A stretch of 64,000 nt of DNA. It comes from Micromonospora musae. Lineage in GTDB: Bacteria > Actinomycetota > Actinomycetes > Mycobacteriales > Micromonosporaceae. A model generated the notes under the pieces. That model did not search any database and was not told the DNA's origin. It saw only the letters and a program-made list of their open reading frames with translations. Positions 52,976-62,295 of the stretch are shown here, piece after piece. Both the position numbers and the translations under genes were made by a program. The stretch's first letter is position 1, and the number at the start of each line of letters is the position of its first letter. The DNA lies in contig NZ_RAZT01000015.1 of the NCBI RefSeq assembly GCF_003626635.1, forward strand, positions 62,001 to 126,000. Direction: 5' to 3'.

Positions 52976-53881
52976 GTGGCGTACGCGCTGCACTTCACCC
53001 TGACGATCCTGGCCTGCTGGGGGACCGCCCAGGTGCTGGCCCGCTCGACCTGGTCCTGGCACAGCCCCCGGGCGGCGATCGTCTGCTGGCAGGCGGTGGG
53101 GTTGGCGCTCGGCCTCTCCGCCATGGGACTGCCGATCGCGCTCGGGTTGAGCGCGTACGACCTGCCTCCCGGCAGCGGGCTGGTGGCCCTCTTCGACGAC
53201 CTGCTGCACGACCGGCTCCCCGCCGGGGTCAACGTGCTGCACCTGGGCGGGGTCGGCATCGGGTTCGGGATCGGCGCGGTGCTGCTGACCACGACCGTAC
53301 GCAGCGTCCACGGCGCCCTGCGCGCCCAACGCCGGCACCGGGACCTGCTCGCCCTGGTGGCCCGGGACGACCCGGCCGTGCCCGGTGCGCTCGTGCTCGA
53401 CCACCCGAGCGCGGCGGCGTACTGCCTGCCGGGGGTGAAGCCGCGGGTGGTGGTGAGCGCGGGCACGTTGAGCCTGCTGAACCCGGCCGAGCTGGACGCG
53501 GTGCTCACCCACGAGCGGGCGCACGCCCAGGAGCGGCACGATCTGGTGCTGCTGCCGTTCACCGCGCTGGGCCGGGCGCTGCCCTGGGTCCGCTGGGTGC
53601 GCCAGGCGCACGAGCGGGTCGCCCTGCTGGTCGAGATGCGGGCCGACGACAAGGCCCGGGAGCTGCATGCCGAGGCGCCGCTGGCGGGCGCGCTGCGCCG
53701 GTTCGCCAGCGCCGGTCACCGGATCACGCCGGCCGGCGCGCTCGGCCTGGGCGACCGGGACCTCGACGTCCGGGTGCAGCGGCTGCTGGTCGCGGACGAG
53801 CCGCGTCGGCTGACCGTGGTCACCGCGCTGGCCGTCGCGTCGATGCTGGTCACTCTGCCCGTCTCGCTCTTCCTGAGCTGA
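52976..53881 (+). CDS. M56 family membrane metallopeptidase (BlaR1-like, no sensor domain)
   Basis: The 301-residue protein has about four membrane helices and the zinc motif HERAH (about residues 179-183) in the cytosolic or membrane-interface loop. It lacks the C-terminal penicillin-binding sensor domain of classical BlaR1, so the signal must be sensed by the membrane part. It is coupled to the upstream repressor gene, which it probably inactivates by proteolysis. Confidence 0.92.
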   Translation: MAYALHFTLTILACWGTAQVLARSTWSWHSPRAAIVCWQAVGLALGLSAMGLPIALGLSAYDLPPGSGLVALFDDLLHDRLPAGVNVLHLGGVGIGFGIGAVLLTTTVRSVHGALRAQRRHRDLLALVARDDPAVPGALVLDHPSAAAYCLPGVKPRVVVSAGTLSLLNPAELDAVLTHERAHAQERHDLVLLPFTALGRALPWVRWVRQAHERVALLVEMRADDKARELHAEAPLAGALRRFASAGHRITPAGALGLGDRDLDVRVQRLLVADEPRRLTVVTALAVASMLVTLPVSLFLS

Positions 53882-53895
53882 TCCCACTCCGCAAC

Positions 53896-53943
53896 AACTA
53901 CTACGCCTTGTCGTATAGTTGACTACGACAAGGCGTAGTAGTT
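53896..53943. promoter_or_regulatory. 20-bp-armed palindrome before cydA (candidate BlaI operator and/or terminator)
   Basis: Arms 53896-53915 and 53924-53943 are perfect over 20 bp around an 8-nt centre. The outer parts read CTACTACG and CGTAGTAG, and the centre adds TAGTTGACTA. A TTGACT (53919-53924) and TTATAG (53942-53947) pair spaced by 17 nt form a likely cydA promoter that is covered by the right arm. The palindrome begins 14 nt after the M56 stop, so a terminator role is also possible. Confidence 0.65.
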
Positions 53944-53965
53944 ATAGGTAGTAAATCTACGTGTA

Positions 53966-53987
53966 GGCTCGCTACCAAAAGCGAGCC
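53966..53987 (+). promoter_or_regulatory. Hairpin in the cydA leader
   Basis: Perfect 8-bp arms GGCTCGCT and AGCGAGCC with a 6-nt loop, about 18 nt before the cydA start and just ahead of its ribosome-binding site. Confidence 0.5.
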
Positions 53988-54005
53988 AACTCGTTGGAGT
54001 GCCGG

Positions 54006-55256
54006 ATGGACACCCTGCTCCTCGCCCGACTGCAGTTCGCCACCACGACGTCGATCCACTTCCTCTTCGTGATCGTCACGCTCGGCCTCGTCACCCTGCT
54101 GGTCGGCCTCCAGACGGCGTGGGTGATCACCGGAAACCCGAAGTACGAGCGACTCACCCGGTTCTGGGGCCAGCTCTACGTGATCAACTACGTGCTCGGC
54201 ATCGCCACCGGCATCGTGATGGAGTTCCAGTTCGGCCTGAACTGGAGCGGGCTGTCGCGCTACGTCGGCAACGTCTTCGGCGCGCCCCTGGCGATCGAGA
54301 CCCTCGTCGCCTTCTTCCTCGAATCCACGTTCCTCGGCATGTGGATCTTCGGGTGGCACCGGCTGCGGCGCGGCGTACACCTCGCGCTGCTCTGGGGCGT
54401 GGCGCTCACCGCGTACGCCTCGGCGTTCTGGATCCTGGTCGCCAACGCCTGGCTGCAGAACCCGGTCGGCTACGAGGTACGCGACGGCGTCGCACACCTC
54501 ACCGACTTCTCGGCGCTGCTCACCAACCCCACCCTCGGCATGGCCTTCGGGCACGTGGTCTCGGCGGCGCTGCTGGTCGGCGGGGTGCTGATGGCCGCGG
54601 TCAGCGCCGGGCACCTGATCCGCCGCACCACCGACCACGCGCTGCACCGCACCGCGCTGCGGATCGGGCTCGTCACCGCGGCGCTCTCGATCACCCTGGT
54701 GCAGGGCTTCGGGTTCGCCCAGTTCGCTCCGGTCGGGAGCGTGCAGCCCACGAAGTTCGGCGGCGGCGGCGACGAGGCCCAGGCCATGATCGCCGAGTGG
54801 ACCGCCCGGTTCGGCCCCGGCGACTACACGCCGCCGGTGCTGGCCAGCGCCGGGCTCGGCTTCATGATCATGATTGGCTTCACCCTCGGCGCGCTCTGGC
54901 TGCTGGTGCCGCTGCTCTGGCGGGACTGGATCATCCGGCTGCGCTTCCCGCTCTGGCTGCTGCTGCTCGCCCTCCCGCTGCCGTTCGTCGCCGCGATCCT
55001 CGGCTGGATCGCGCGCGAGGTCGGCCGCCAGCCCTGGGTCGCGTACGGGCTGCTCCCCGTCGACCAGGCGGTCTCCCCCGTCGGCGCCCCGGCCATGCTC
55101 ACCTCGCTGATCGGCTTCAGCCTGCTGCTCGGCACGCTCGCCGTCACCAACTGGGTGCTCATCGCCCGGCACGCCGCCCGAGGAGCGCAGGACCCGGCCC
55201 TCGGCCGACCCCCGGGACAGCCGCTCGACCTCCGTACCGAGCCCACCTTCGCGTGA
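54006..55256 (+). CDS. cydA: Cytochrome bd ubiquinol oxidase subunit I
   Basis: At 416 residues it is a short-form CydA. The heme His in SIHFLFVIVTLG near the N-terminus, LESTFLGMWIFGW, and GRQPW (GWIAREVGRQPWVAYG) are present, while the quinol-binding Q-loop between helices 6 and 7 (around GSVQPTKFGG) is much shorter than in Escherichia coli. Together with CydB it oxidises menaquinol and reduces oxygen with high affinity. GGAG precedes the ATG at 54006. It is the first gene of cydABDC, behind a large palindrome and the blaI/M56 pair. Confidence 0.95.
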   Translation: MDTLLLARLQFATTTSIHFLFVIVTLGLVTLLVGLQTAWVITGNPKYERLTRFWGQLYVINYVLGIATGIVMEFQFGLNWSGLSRYVGNVFGAPLAIETLVAFFLESTFLGMWIFGWHRLRRGVHLALLWGVALTAYASAFWILVANAWLQNPVGYEVRDGVAHLTDFSALLTNPTLGMAFGHVVSAALLVGGVLMAAVSAGHLIRRTTDHALHRTALRIGLVTAALSITLVQGFGFAQFAPVGSVQPTKFGGGGDEAQAMIAEWTARFGPGDYTPPVLASAGLGFMIMIGFTLGALWLLVPLLWRDWIIRLRFPLWLLLLALPLPFVAAILGWIAREVGRQPWVAYGLLPVDQAVSPVGAPAMLTSLIGFSLLLGTLAVTNWVLIARHAARGAQDPALGRPPGQPLDLRTEPTFA

Positions 55257-55265
55257 GGAGCTGAC

Positions 55266-56273
55266 GTGGAACTCACCTGGTACGTCCTGCTCGGCCTCTT
55301 CTTCGGCACCTACCTGGTGCTCGGCGGCTACGACTACGGAGTCGGCCTCTCGCTCGCCCGCAACGGCGACCCCGGGCGCCGTCGCGCCGCGCTCAACGCC
55401 GTCGGCCCGTTCTTCCTCGGCAACGAGGTCTGGTTGGTGGCGGCCGTCGGCATCCTCTTCGGCGCCTTCCCCGTGCTGGAGGGCGAACTGCTCTCCGGGT
55501 TCTACCCGGCCGTGCTGGGAGCGCTCGCCGGGGTGATCCTGGTGACCGCCGGGGTGCAGCTGCGCAGCCGTCCCAGCCACGAGCGGGTCCGCGCCCGGTG
55601 GGACCGGGTGGTCGTCGTGGGCAGCGCGCTCGCCGCCCTCGGTTGGGGGGCGCTGCTCGCCGGGCTGCTCCAGGGCGTACCGCGCGACGCCGACGGGCAC
55701 GTCGTCGGGCTGACCCACCTCGTCACCCCGTTCGCCGCGGCCGCCGGGCTCGCCATGGTCGCGCTGGTGGCGGCGCACGGTGCGACCTTCCTCACGCTCC
55801 GGCTGCCGGCCGCCGACGCCGACCGGGCCGGCCGGCTGGCCCGCCGACTGCTCCCGGTGGCGCTCGCCGCGGTCGGCGTCGCCACCGTCGTCGGTCTCCT
55901 CTCCGAACGCGTACGGGCGACCGCGCAGCAGCCGCTCGCCGGCGTACTGCTGCCCGCGCTGCTGGTCACGGCGCTGCTGGTGGCCCGCGCGGCGCTCGCC
56001 CGAGGGCGCCCGGGGGTGGCCTTCACCGCAACGGCGGCGACCCTCGCGCTGCCGGTGGCGCTGGTCGGCGCGACCCTCTGGCCCTACGTGCTGGTCTCCA
56101 CCACCGACCCGAGCGCGTCGCTGACCGTGGCCGACGCCGCCGCCAGCACCCCCACCCTGCGTCTGCTCGGCTGGCTCGCGCTGCCACTCATGCCGGCCCT
56201 ACTAGGCTTCCAACTGATGTGTTGGTGGGTGTTCCGGGGACGGACGGACGGCAGAGCACCGGTGTACTGGTGA
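55266..56273 (+). CDS. cydB: Cytochrome bd ubiquinol oxidase subunit II
   Basis: The 335-residue protein has eight to nine membrane helices and the CydB features FFGTYLVLGGYDYGVGLSLA, GPFFLGNEVWLVAA and a C-terminal FQLMCWWVFRGR. It pairs with CydA in the terminal oxidase. GAGGAG 5 nt before the GTG gives the start; the stop overlaps cydD by GTGA. Confidence 0.95.
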   Translation: MELTWYVLLGLFFGTYLVLGGYDYGVGLSLARNGDPGRRRAALNAVGPFFLGNEVWLVAAVGILFGAFPVLEGELLSGFYPAVLGALAGVILVTAGVQLRSRPSHERVRARWDRVVVVGSALAALGWGALLAGLLQGVPRDADGHVVGLTHLVTPFAAAAGLAMVALVAAHGATFLTLRLPAADADRAGRLARRLLPVALAAVGVATVVGLLSERVRATAQQPLAGVLLPALLVTALLVARAALARGRPGVAFTATAATLALPVALVGATLWPYVLVSTTDPSASLTVADAAASTPTLRLLGWLALPLMPALLGFQLMCWWVFRGRTDGRAPVYW

Positions 56274-57946
56274 ACCGCCGCCCCTTCGACCCACGTCTGC
56301 TGCGTCGGGTCCCCGCGGCCCGCCGCGACCTCGCCCTGCTCGCCCTGCTGGGCGTGCTCGCCGCAGGTCTGATCGTCGCCCAGGCGACCGCGCTGGCCGC
56401 CCTGCTCGCGACCGCGTTCGACGGGCGGCTGGACCGCCTCGCGCTCACCGGCTTCGGCGTCACCGTCGCGGCCCGCGCGCTGCTGGTCTGGGCGCAGGGC
56501 ACGGTGGCCGCCCGGGTCGCCGCGACGGTCAAGGCCGCGCTCCGCGCCGACCTGCTCGCCGCGGTCGGCCACAACGGCCCGGGCTGGGTCGCCGGGCAGC
56601 GGGCCGGGCAGCTCGCGACGCTCGCCGGGCGGGGGCTCGACGCGCTGGACGCCTACTTCACCGGCTACCTGCCGCAGCTGGTGCTCAGCGTCACCGTTCC
56701 GCTGGCCGTCCTCGCCCGGATCGGGCTCGCCGACTGGAGCTCGGCGCTGATCATCGCGGTGACGCTGCCGCTGATCCCGATCTTCGGTGCGCTGCTCGGC
56801 TGGCAGGCCCAGGCCGCCACCGAACGCCAGTGGCGTCGGCTCACGCTGCTCGGCGGGCACTTCCTGGACATGGTCGCCGGCCTACCCACGCTGCGCGCCT
56901 TCGGCCGCGCCCGGGCACAGGTCGACGTCGTACGCCGGATGGCCGACGGACACCGGGTCGCCACCATGCGTACGCTGCGCATCGCCTTCCTCTCCGCGCT
57001 GGTGCTGGAGCTGGTCGCCACCCTCTCGGTGGCGCTGGTGGCGGTGCCGGTCGGCATCCGTCTGCTCGGTGGCGGGCTCGCGCTGCAGACCGCGCTGCTG
57101 GTGCTGCTGCTCACCCCGGAGGCGTACCTGCCGCTGCGGGCCGCCGGAAGCCGGTTCCACGCCAGCCAGGAGGGGCTCGCCGCACTGAACGACGCGTTCG
57201 CGGTGGAGGCGGGCGGACCCGCCCCGCGACCGGCGGCCGGTCGGCTCGTACCCGACGGCCGCGGCGAGATCCGGTTCGAGTCGGTGACCGTGGCGTACGA
57301 GCGCACCACCGCCCTGCGCGACGTGACGCTGACCGTACGACCCGGCGAGCGGATCGCCGTCGTCGGACCGAGCGGCGCCGGCAAGAGCACCCTGCTGGGG
57401 CTCCTGCTCGGCTTCGTGACCCCGACCAGCGGCCGGATCACTGTCGACGGCGTGGACCTGGCCGAGGCCGACCTGGACGCCTGGCGTCGCCAGCTCGCCT
57501 GGGTCCCGCAGCGCGCCCACCTCTTCGCCGCCTCCCTGGCCGACAACATCCGCCTCGGCGCGCCGGACACCCCCGACGCGGCCCTCGCCGGAGCGGTCCG
57601 CGACGCGGCGCTGGACGAGGTCGTCGCCGGCCTCCCCGAGGGGCTCGACACCCTGCTCGGCGAGCGCGGGCACGGCCTCTCCAGCGGGCAACGGCAGCGG
57701 GTGGCGCTGGCCCGGGCATTCCTCCGCGACGCCCCGGTGGTGCTGCTCGACGAACCGACCGCGCGGCTGGACAGCGCCTCCGAGGCGGTGGTGCTCAGCG
57801 CCACCCACCGGCTGGTGGCTGGACGGACCGCACTGCTCGTGGCGCACCGTCCCGCGCTGCTCTCCGACGCCGACCGGATCCTGCGGATCGAGGATGGCCG
57901 GGTCACCGAAGTGAGCCCCGTACCGACCGGGGAGGCCTCCCGATGA
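56270..57946 (+). CDS. cydD: Thiol reductant ABC exporter subunit CydD
   Basis: The 558-residue protein has six membrane helices and an ATPase domain with Walker A GPSGAGKST, signature LSSGQRQRVALARA and Walker B VVLLDEPTARLD. CydDC exports cysteine or glutathione-type thiols, or handles heme, and is needed for assembly of cytochrome bd. The GTG at 56270 overlaps the cydB stop; the open frame running upstream inside cydB is not coding. Confidence 0.94.
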   Translation: MNRRPFDPRLLRRVPAARRDLALLALLGVLAAGLIVAQATALAALLATAFDGRLDRLALTGFGVTVAARALLVWAQGTVAARVAATVKAALRADLLAAVGHNGPGWVAGQRAGQLATLAGRGLDALDAYFTGYLPQLVLSVTVPLAVLARIGLADWSSALIIAVTLPLIPIFGALLGWQAQAATERQWRRLTLLGGHFLDMVAGLPTLRAFGRARAQVDVVRRMADGHRVATMRTLRIAFLSALVLELVATLSVALVAVPVGIRLLGGGLALQTALLVLLLTPEAYLPLRAAGSRFHASQEGLAALNDAFAVEAGGPAPRPAAGRLVPDGRGEIRFESVTVAYERTTALRDVTLTVRPGERIAVVGPSGAGKSTLLGLLLGFVTPTSGRITVDGVDLAEADLDAWRRQLAWVPQRAHLFAASLADNIRLGAPDTPDAALAGAVRDAALDEVVAGLPEGLDTLLGERGHGLSSGQRQRVALARAFLRDAPVVLLDEPTARLDSASEAVVLSATHRLVAGRTALLVAHRPALLSDADRILRIEDGRVTEVSPVPTGEASR

Positions 57947-59973
57947 GCGAACTGCCGCGCCCCGAGCCTGCGCCCGGCCCGGCCGACCGGCCCGGACCCG
58001 CCCCGGACGGAACCGGTGCGGCCGCGCTCGACGCCGGTCGGGCCGGTCCGCTCGGCCCCGCCGCCGCCGGTGTGGCCGTCCCGTCGGAGTTCGACGTCGC
58101 CGGCCCCGCCACGGTCGACCCGCCGCTCGGCCCGGTCGACCCGGCCGAAGGCCTCGGTTCCGCGACCCGGACGGGGTCCGCCGAGCGGGCGGTGCTGCGC
58201 CTGGCCCGGCCGTACCTCGGCCGACTGGTCGGCGCGGGGCTGCTCGCCGCGGCCACCGAGTTCGCCGGGCTGGCCCTGATGGCGACCGCGACCTGGCTGC
58301 TGATGAGCGCGGCGGGCCGGCCGCCGCTGGACCGGCTCACCGTGGCCATCGTCGCCGTACGCGCGCTCGCGATCAGCCGGGGCGTGTTCCGCTACACCGA
58401 ACGGCTCGCCGGGCACGACGCCGTGCTGCGGATGATCACCGACGTACGGGCCCGGGTCTTCGCCACGCTCGCCGCCCGCCGTGCCGCCCCGGCACGCTCC
58501 GGCGACTCGTTGAGCCGGCTCGTCTCCGACGTGGAGGCGGTCCAGGACCTGCTGCTGCGGGTCCTCGTACCGGCCTCGGCGGCGGCGCTGGTCAGCCTGC
58601 TCGCGGTGGCCGGGGCGGCGCTGATCTCGCTCCCCGCCGCGGCGGTGCTCGCGGTCGGGCTGCTCGTCGCCGGGCTGGCCCTGCCCACCCTGGCCACCGC
58701 GCTGACCCGGCGCAGCGCCGCCGAGCTGGCGCCGTTGCGCGGTGCGCTGGCCGCCGACGCCGTCGACCTGACCCACGGCGCCGCCGACCTCGCCGCGTTC
58801 GGTGCCACCGAATCCGCGCTGCGGGCCGCGACCGGCCGCGCCGGACGGCTGGCCCGGCTGGAACGTCGCCTCGCCGCCGCCGGGTTCGCGGTGGACGCCG
58901 TCGGCACCCTGGTCGCCGGGCTCACCGCCGGCGCGGTGGTGCTCGTCGCCCTCTCCGCGGGGGTGCCCGGCGTGCTCGTCGGCGTGCTGGCCGTGGGCAC
59001 CCTGAGCGCCGTCGAGATCGCGTTGGCGCTGGTCGGCGCGGCCCGGCAGCGTACCCAGCTCGGCGCCGGGCTGACCCGGGTGGCGGTCCTGCTCGACGAG
59101 ACCGCCCCCGCCGCCCCGCCGGCCGACGCTCGGCGGGCCGCCGGGCCCGAGCCCCTGCCCGGCGCCGAACTACCGCCCCCGGCCGCGCCGAGCGGGCCGG
59201 CGGTGGGCGGTGGGCACGACGTCCACCTCGACGAGGTGACGGTCCGGTACCGGGCCGGGGCACCGCCCGCGCTGGACCGGGTGAGCCTCGACCTGCGGGG
59301 CGGACGACGGATCGCGGTGGTCGGCCCGAGCGGGGCCGGCAAGAGCACGCTGGCCGCCGTCCTGACCGGCGCCGTACGCCCCGCCGGTGGGCGGGCGACC
59401 GTCGGTGGACGCGACGTGACGACGTACTCCGCCGACGAGCTGCCGCGGCTGATCGGCGGGCTGCTCGCCGAGGCGTACGTCTTCCACGCCACCGTTCGGG
59501 AGAACCTGCTGCTCGGCCGTCCGGGCGCGGACGACGAGGAGTTGGCCACCGCGACCGCCGCAGCCGGTCTGCTCGACTGGGTACGCGCCCAGCCGGCCGG
59601 CTGGGACACGGTGGTCGGCGAGGAGGGCGGTCAGCTCTCCGGCGGACAACGGCAGCGGCTGGCGCTGGCCCGGGCGCTGCTGGCCGCGCCGCCGGTGCTG
59701 CTGCTCGACGAGCCCACCGAGGGGCTGGACCCGACAGCAGCGGACGCGGTGCTCGCCTCGGCGCTGGCCGCCACCCCCGCCGGGCACTCGGTGCTGCTCA
59801 TCAGCCACCGGCTCACCGGGCTGGCCGGACTGGACGAGGTGGTGGTCCTCGACGCCGGCCGGGTGGCCCAGCGCGGCCGGCACGCCGAACTGCTCGCCAC
59901 CCCCGGCTGGTACCGGGACCAGTGGCTGCTCCAGGAGGCGGCCGAGCGCGGCTACCTCGCGCTCTCCCCCTGA
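57943..59973 (+). CDS. cydC: Thiol reductant ABC exporter subunit CydC
   Basis: The 676-residue protein has an extra Pro/Ala-rich N-terminal tail of about 80 residues, six membrane helices, a Pro/Ala-rich insertion near residue 400 and an ATPase domain (Walker A GPSGAGKST, signature LSGGQRQRLALARA, Walker B VLLLDEPTEGLD). It is the partner of CydD, coupled through an ATGA overlap. The tail and insertion are lineage-specific low-complexity additions. Confidence 0.94.
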   Translation: MSELPRPEPAPGPADRPGPAPDGTGAAALDAGRAGPLGPAAAGVAVPSEFDVAGPATVDPPLGPVDPAEGLGSATRTGSAERAVLRLARPYLGRLVGAGLLAAATEFAGLALMATATWLLMSAAGRPPLDRLTVAIVAVRALAISRGVFRYTERLAGHDAVLRMITDVRARVFATLAARRAAPARSGDSLSRLVSDVEAVQDLLLRVLVPASAAALVSLLAVAGAALISLPAAAVLAVGLLVAGLALPTLATALTRRSAAELAPLRGALAADAVDLTHGAADLAAFGATESALRAATGRAGRLARLERRLAAAGFAVDAVGTLVAGLTAGAVVLVALSAGVPGVLVGVLAVGTLSAVEIALALVGAARQRTQLGAGLTRVAVLLDETAPAAPPADARRAAGPEPLPGAELPPPAAPSGPAVGGGHDVHLDEVTVRYRAGAPPALDRVSLDLRGGRRIAVVGPSGAGKSTLAAVLTGAVRPAGGRATVGGRDVTTYSADELPRLIGGLLAEAYVFHATVRENLLLGRPGADDEELATATAAAGLLDWVRAQPAGWDTVVGEEGGQLSGGQRQRLALARALLAAPPVLLLDEPTEGLDPTAADAVLASALAATPAGHSVLLISHRLTGLAGLDEVVVLDAGRVAQRGRHAELLATPGWYRDQWLLQEAAERGYLALSP

Positions 59974-60042
59974 CGGGTTCTCCGGGACGGACCAGGGTTG
60001 TCCCGGACAGCACGGAAGCGGTCGACGTGGCAGGGTGGGTCC

Positions 60043-60714
60043 ATGCCACGCCGCGACGACGTCATGGTGGAGGACCACCTGCGGACGCTGGCCGGGCTGC
60101 TGCGCGGGCCGGCCCGGATGAAGGCCGACCTGCTGACCGAGGCGCGGCACGGGTTGCTCGACGCGGTCGAGGCGTACCGCGCGGACGGCCTGCCGGCGGT
60201 CGAGGCCGAGCGGCGGGCGGTGACCGAGTTCGGCAGCGCGGCGCAGCTCGTGCCGGCCTGGCAGGCCGAGCTCACGACCGGCGCGTTGCGCACCCTGTCG
60301 CTACGGGTGCTCGCCGTGGCGGCGCTCCTGGTCGCCGGGGGCGACCTCACCTGGCGCGGGTCGAGTTGGAGCGCCGGGCCCCGCCCGCCGGAGGGCTACC
60401 TGCACCTCTCCGAGTCGGTGAGCGTGCTCTGGCTGGCCGCGCTCGTCTTCGCGGCCGGCGGGCTGCTGCTGGTCACGTGGGCCGCCCGGTCGCCCGGCTC
60501 CGGCGCCGCGACGCTGGTCCGGCTGGTCGGCTCCGGGCTCGCCGGCTCGCTGATCCTCGGCGTACCGGCGGGGGCCGCACTCTTCGCCTGGTCGATCGCG
60601 CTCTGGGACGGCGCGCTGACCTGGCCACCGATGATCATCGGGGCGACGCTCGCGGGCGCCGGCTACCTCTGGCTGGGGCGGGCCCTGCGCGGCTGGGTGC
60701 TCGCCGTCCGCTGA
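60043..60714 (+). CDS. Permease-prefix-domain membrane protein
   Basis: The 223-residue protein begins with a permease prefix domain (VEDHLRTLAGLLRGPARMKADLLTEARHGLLDAVEAYRADGLPAVEAERRAVTEFG) and continues with four membrane helices. Such proteins are often encoded beside PadR regulators; a PadR gene lies convergently 95 bp away. Function unknown. CAGGGT lies 6 nt before the ATG. Confidence 0.85.
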   Translation: MPRRDDVMVEDHLRTLAGLLRGPARMKADLLTEARHGLLDAVEAYRADGLPAVEAERRAVTEFGSAAQLVPAWQAELTTGALRTLSLRVLAVAALLVAGGDLTWRGSSWSAGPRPPEGYLHLSESVSVLWLAALVFAAGGLLLVTWAARSPGSGAATLVRLVGSGLAGSLILGVPAGAALFAWSIALWDGALTWPPMIIGATLAGAGYLWLGRALRGWVLAVR

Positions 60715-60809
60715 ACTCCGCCCGGCAGGGCCGACCACCGGCGAGCCCCGGTCAGGCGGCCCGTCCGTTTCGGCTCCCGGGCGACGCCCGCCCGGCCGGT
60801 GCGGCCACG

Positions 60810-61148
60810 TCAGGCCGGCGCGGGCGGGGTTCCGGGGTCGAGGAACCGTCCGACTGTCGCGCTGAACTCGTGCCAGCCGGCGCGCTCGCCGGCGAGCGCC
60901 CGGTGCCCGGCGTCGGTGAGCTGGTACGTGCGCCGCTCCCGGCCGTTGACCGTGCTCCAGTCGCTGACCACGTGCCCGGCGCGCTCCAGCCGGCGCAGGG
61001 CGGGATAGATCGTCCCGGTCGGCAGGTCGAGATTGCCGTCGCTGCGGGCGCGCAGCGCCTCGATGATGGCGTAGCCGTGCAGGGCGCCCCCTTCCAGCAC
61101 CGCCAGCAGCAGGGCGTCGAGGTGTCCGTGCAGCGACTGAGCCTTCAT
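60810..61148 (-). CDS. PadR family transcriptional regulator (short type)
   Basis: The 112-residue protein is a minimal PadR: LHGHLDALLLAVLEGGALHGYAIIEAL, PTGTIYPALRRLERAGHV, RRTYQLTDAGHRAL. It probably regulates itself and the neighbouring permease-prefix gene. The 12-bp palindrome GCGTAGCTACGC lies between its -10 box and start codon. Confidence 0.92.
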   Translation of the reverse strand: MKAQSLHGHLDALLLAVLEGGALHGYAIIEALRARSDGNLDLPTGTIYPALRRLERAGHVVSDWSTVNGRERRTYQLTDAGHRALAGERAGWHEFSATVGRFLDPGTPPAPA

Positions 61149-61160
61149 GCGTAGCTACGC
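61149..61160. promoter_or_regulatory. 12-bp palindrome at the padR start
   Basis: GCGTAGCTACGC is a perfect palindrome immediately before the ATG and overlaps the -10 box TAGCGT (61157-61162, minus strand, 8 nt before the ATG). Candidate autoregulatory operator. Confidence 0.5.
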
Positions 61161-61315
61161 TACTTGTCCGACGGCCGTACCGCCACCGGCGACCGGCGGT
61201 CCCGGACCGGGGTGCGGCCACCGGTGTTCCGGAGCGGCCCACTAGGGTATGTGCCCAGAGTCACTCACCGGCAGCAGCGCCGGAAGTGGGCAGCCCGAAG
61301 CACACGGAGGTCAGC

Positions 61316-62233
61316 GTGGCCCGCCAGACGCCTCAACGGCCCGACGCCGACGAGCCCGAGCTCGACGACACCACCGAGCCGGTCGAGCCGGAGGAGGCCG
61401 ACGCCGACCGCCCCTCGGCGAACGCCGACCGGTCGCTCTGGGATTCGGTCGACATCGACCCGGTGGAGATCGCCCTTCCCGCCGGCACCGGTTTCACGCT
61501 GCGCGCGTACCGGTCGGCGCGTGACCTGACCCCGACCGACGTCGCCGAGCGGGACCAGGACGACCCGTTCCTCGCCCGCCGCCAGGTGATCGAGGAGGAG
61601 GAGGACGACGAGACCGTCGTGATCCTCGACGAGGAGCTGGCCGACGAGTTCGCGGCGAGCGACGAGGAGGACGAGCGCGGCCGGCGCGAGGCCGACGGCG
61701 AGGACGCCGACACCGCCGAGGAGGAGGCCGCCGAGGAGGCGGGCGACGAGGAGGTCCCGGTCTTCCTCTCCCACAAGGGGAAGCTGCTGCTCTTCAAGAC
61801 CCCGGAGTCGCTGGTCAGTTTCATCCGATCCGGTGCGCCCAACGACCTGTCTCAACTGGACAGTTGGCAAGAACTGTCCGAACGGGTCGAGCCGGCCGAC
61901 ATCGCCCCGCTGGACGAGGACACCTACGAGCTCGACCTGGTGGTGGAGAACCTCCGCGGCGGGCACGACACCTGGGACCCGACGCTGCTGATCGAGGCCG
62001 GCGAGGCCGCCCGTGACCTGTCGTACGCCCTGCACCTACCGGCCGTACTCGACATGCTCTCCGCCGGCTCCAGCCTCGATGACCTGGACGAGGCGCTCCG
62101 GGCCTCGGTCAACGGCGGGGTAGGCGGATTCCTCGGTCGACGCCGACTCAAGAAAATCGGGGCACAAACCGCAAGCCTCGGTTGGCGCACCATTGTCGGC
62201 AAGATCTCTGCCGTCGTGGACTGGCGCGACTGA
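61316..62233 (+). CDS. Acidic protein, unknown function
   Basis: The 305-residue protein has a strongly acidic, disordered N-terminal half (many Asp/Glu runs, about 1-155) and a folded C-terminal half beginning at VPVFLSHKGKLLLFKTPESLVSFIRSG (about 162 onward). It has no membrane segment or signal. CGGAGG 6 nt before the GTG at 61316 sets the start. No family is recognised; homologues in this lineage are not functionally known. It is 62 nt upstream of the IS110-like gene and may be co-transcribed. Confidence 0.7.
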   Translation: MARQTPQRPDADEPELDDTTEPVEPEEADADRPSANADRSLWDSVDIDPVEIALPAGTGFTLRAYRSARDLTPTDVAERDQDDPFLARRQVIEEEEDDETVVILDEELADEFAASDEEDERGRREADGEDADTAEEEAAEEAGDEEVPVFLSHKGKLLLFKTPESLVSFIRSGAPNDLSQLDSWQELSERVEPADIAPLDEDTYELDLVVENLRGGHDTWDPTLLIEAGEAARDLSYALHLPAVLDMLSAGSSLDDLDEALRASVNGGVGGFLGRRRLKKIGAQTASLGWRTIVGKISAVVDWRD

Positions 62234-62295
62234 CCCTTACCGGGGAGCATCAGTCTCTGGCAGAGGAACACCTGTCCCGGGAGGAGGACGACGCC

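Noticed and set aside
55598..56269. Upstream extension of the cydD frame inside cydB
   Set aside because: Arg/Ala-rich shadow; the GTG at 56270 with GTGA overlap gives the normal CydD N-terminus.
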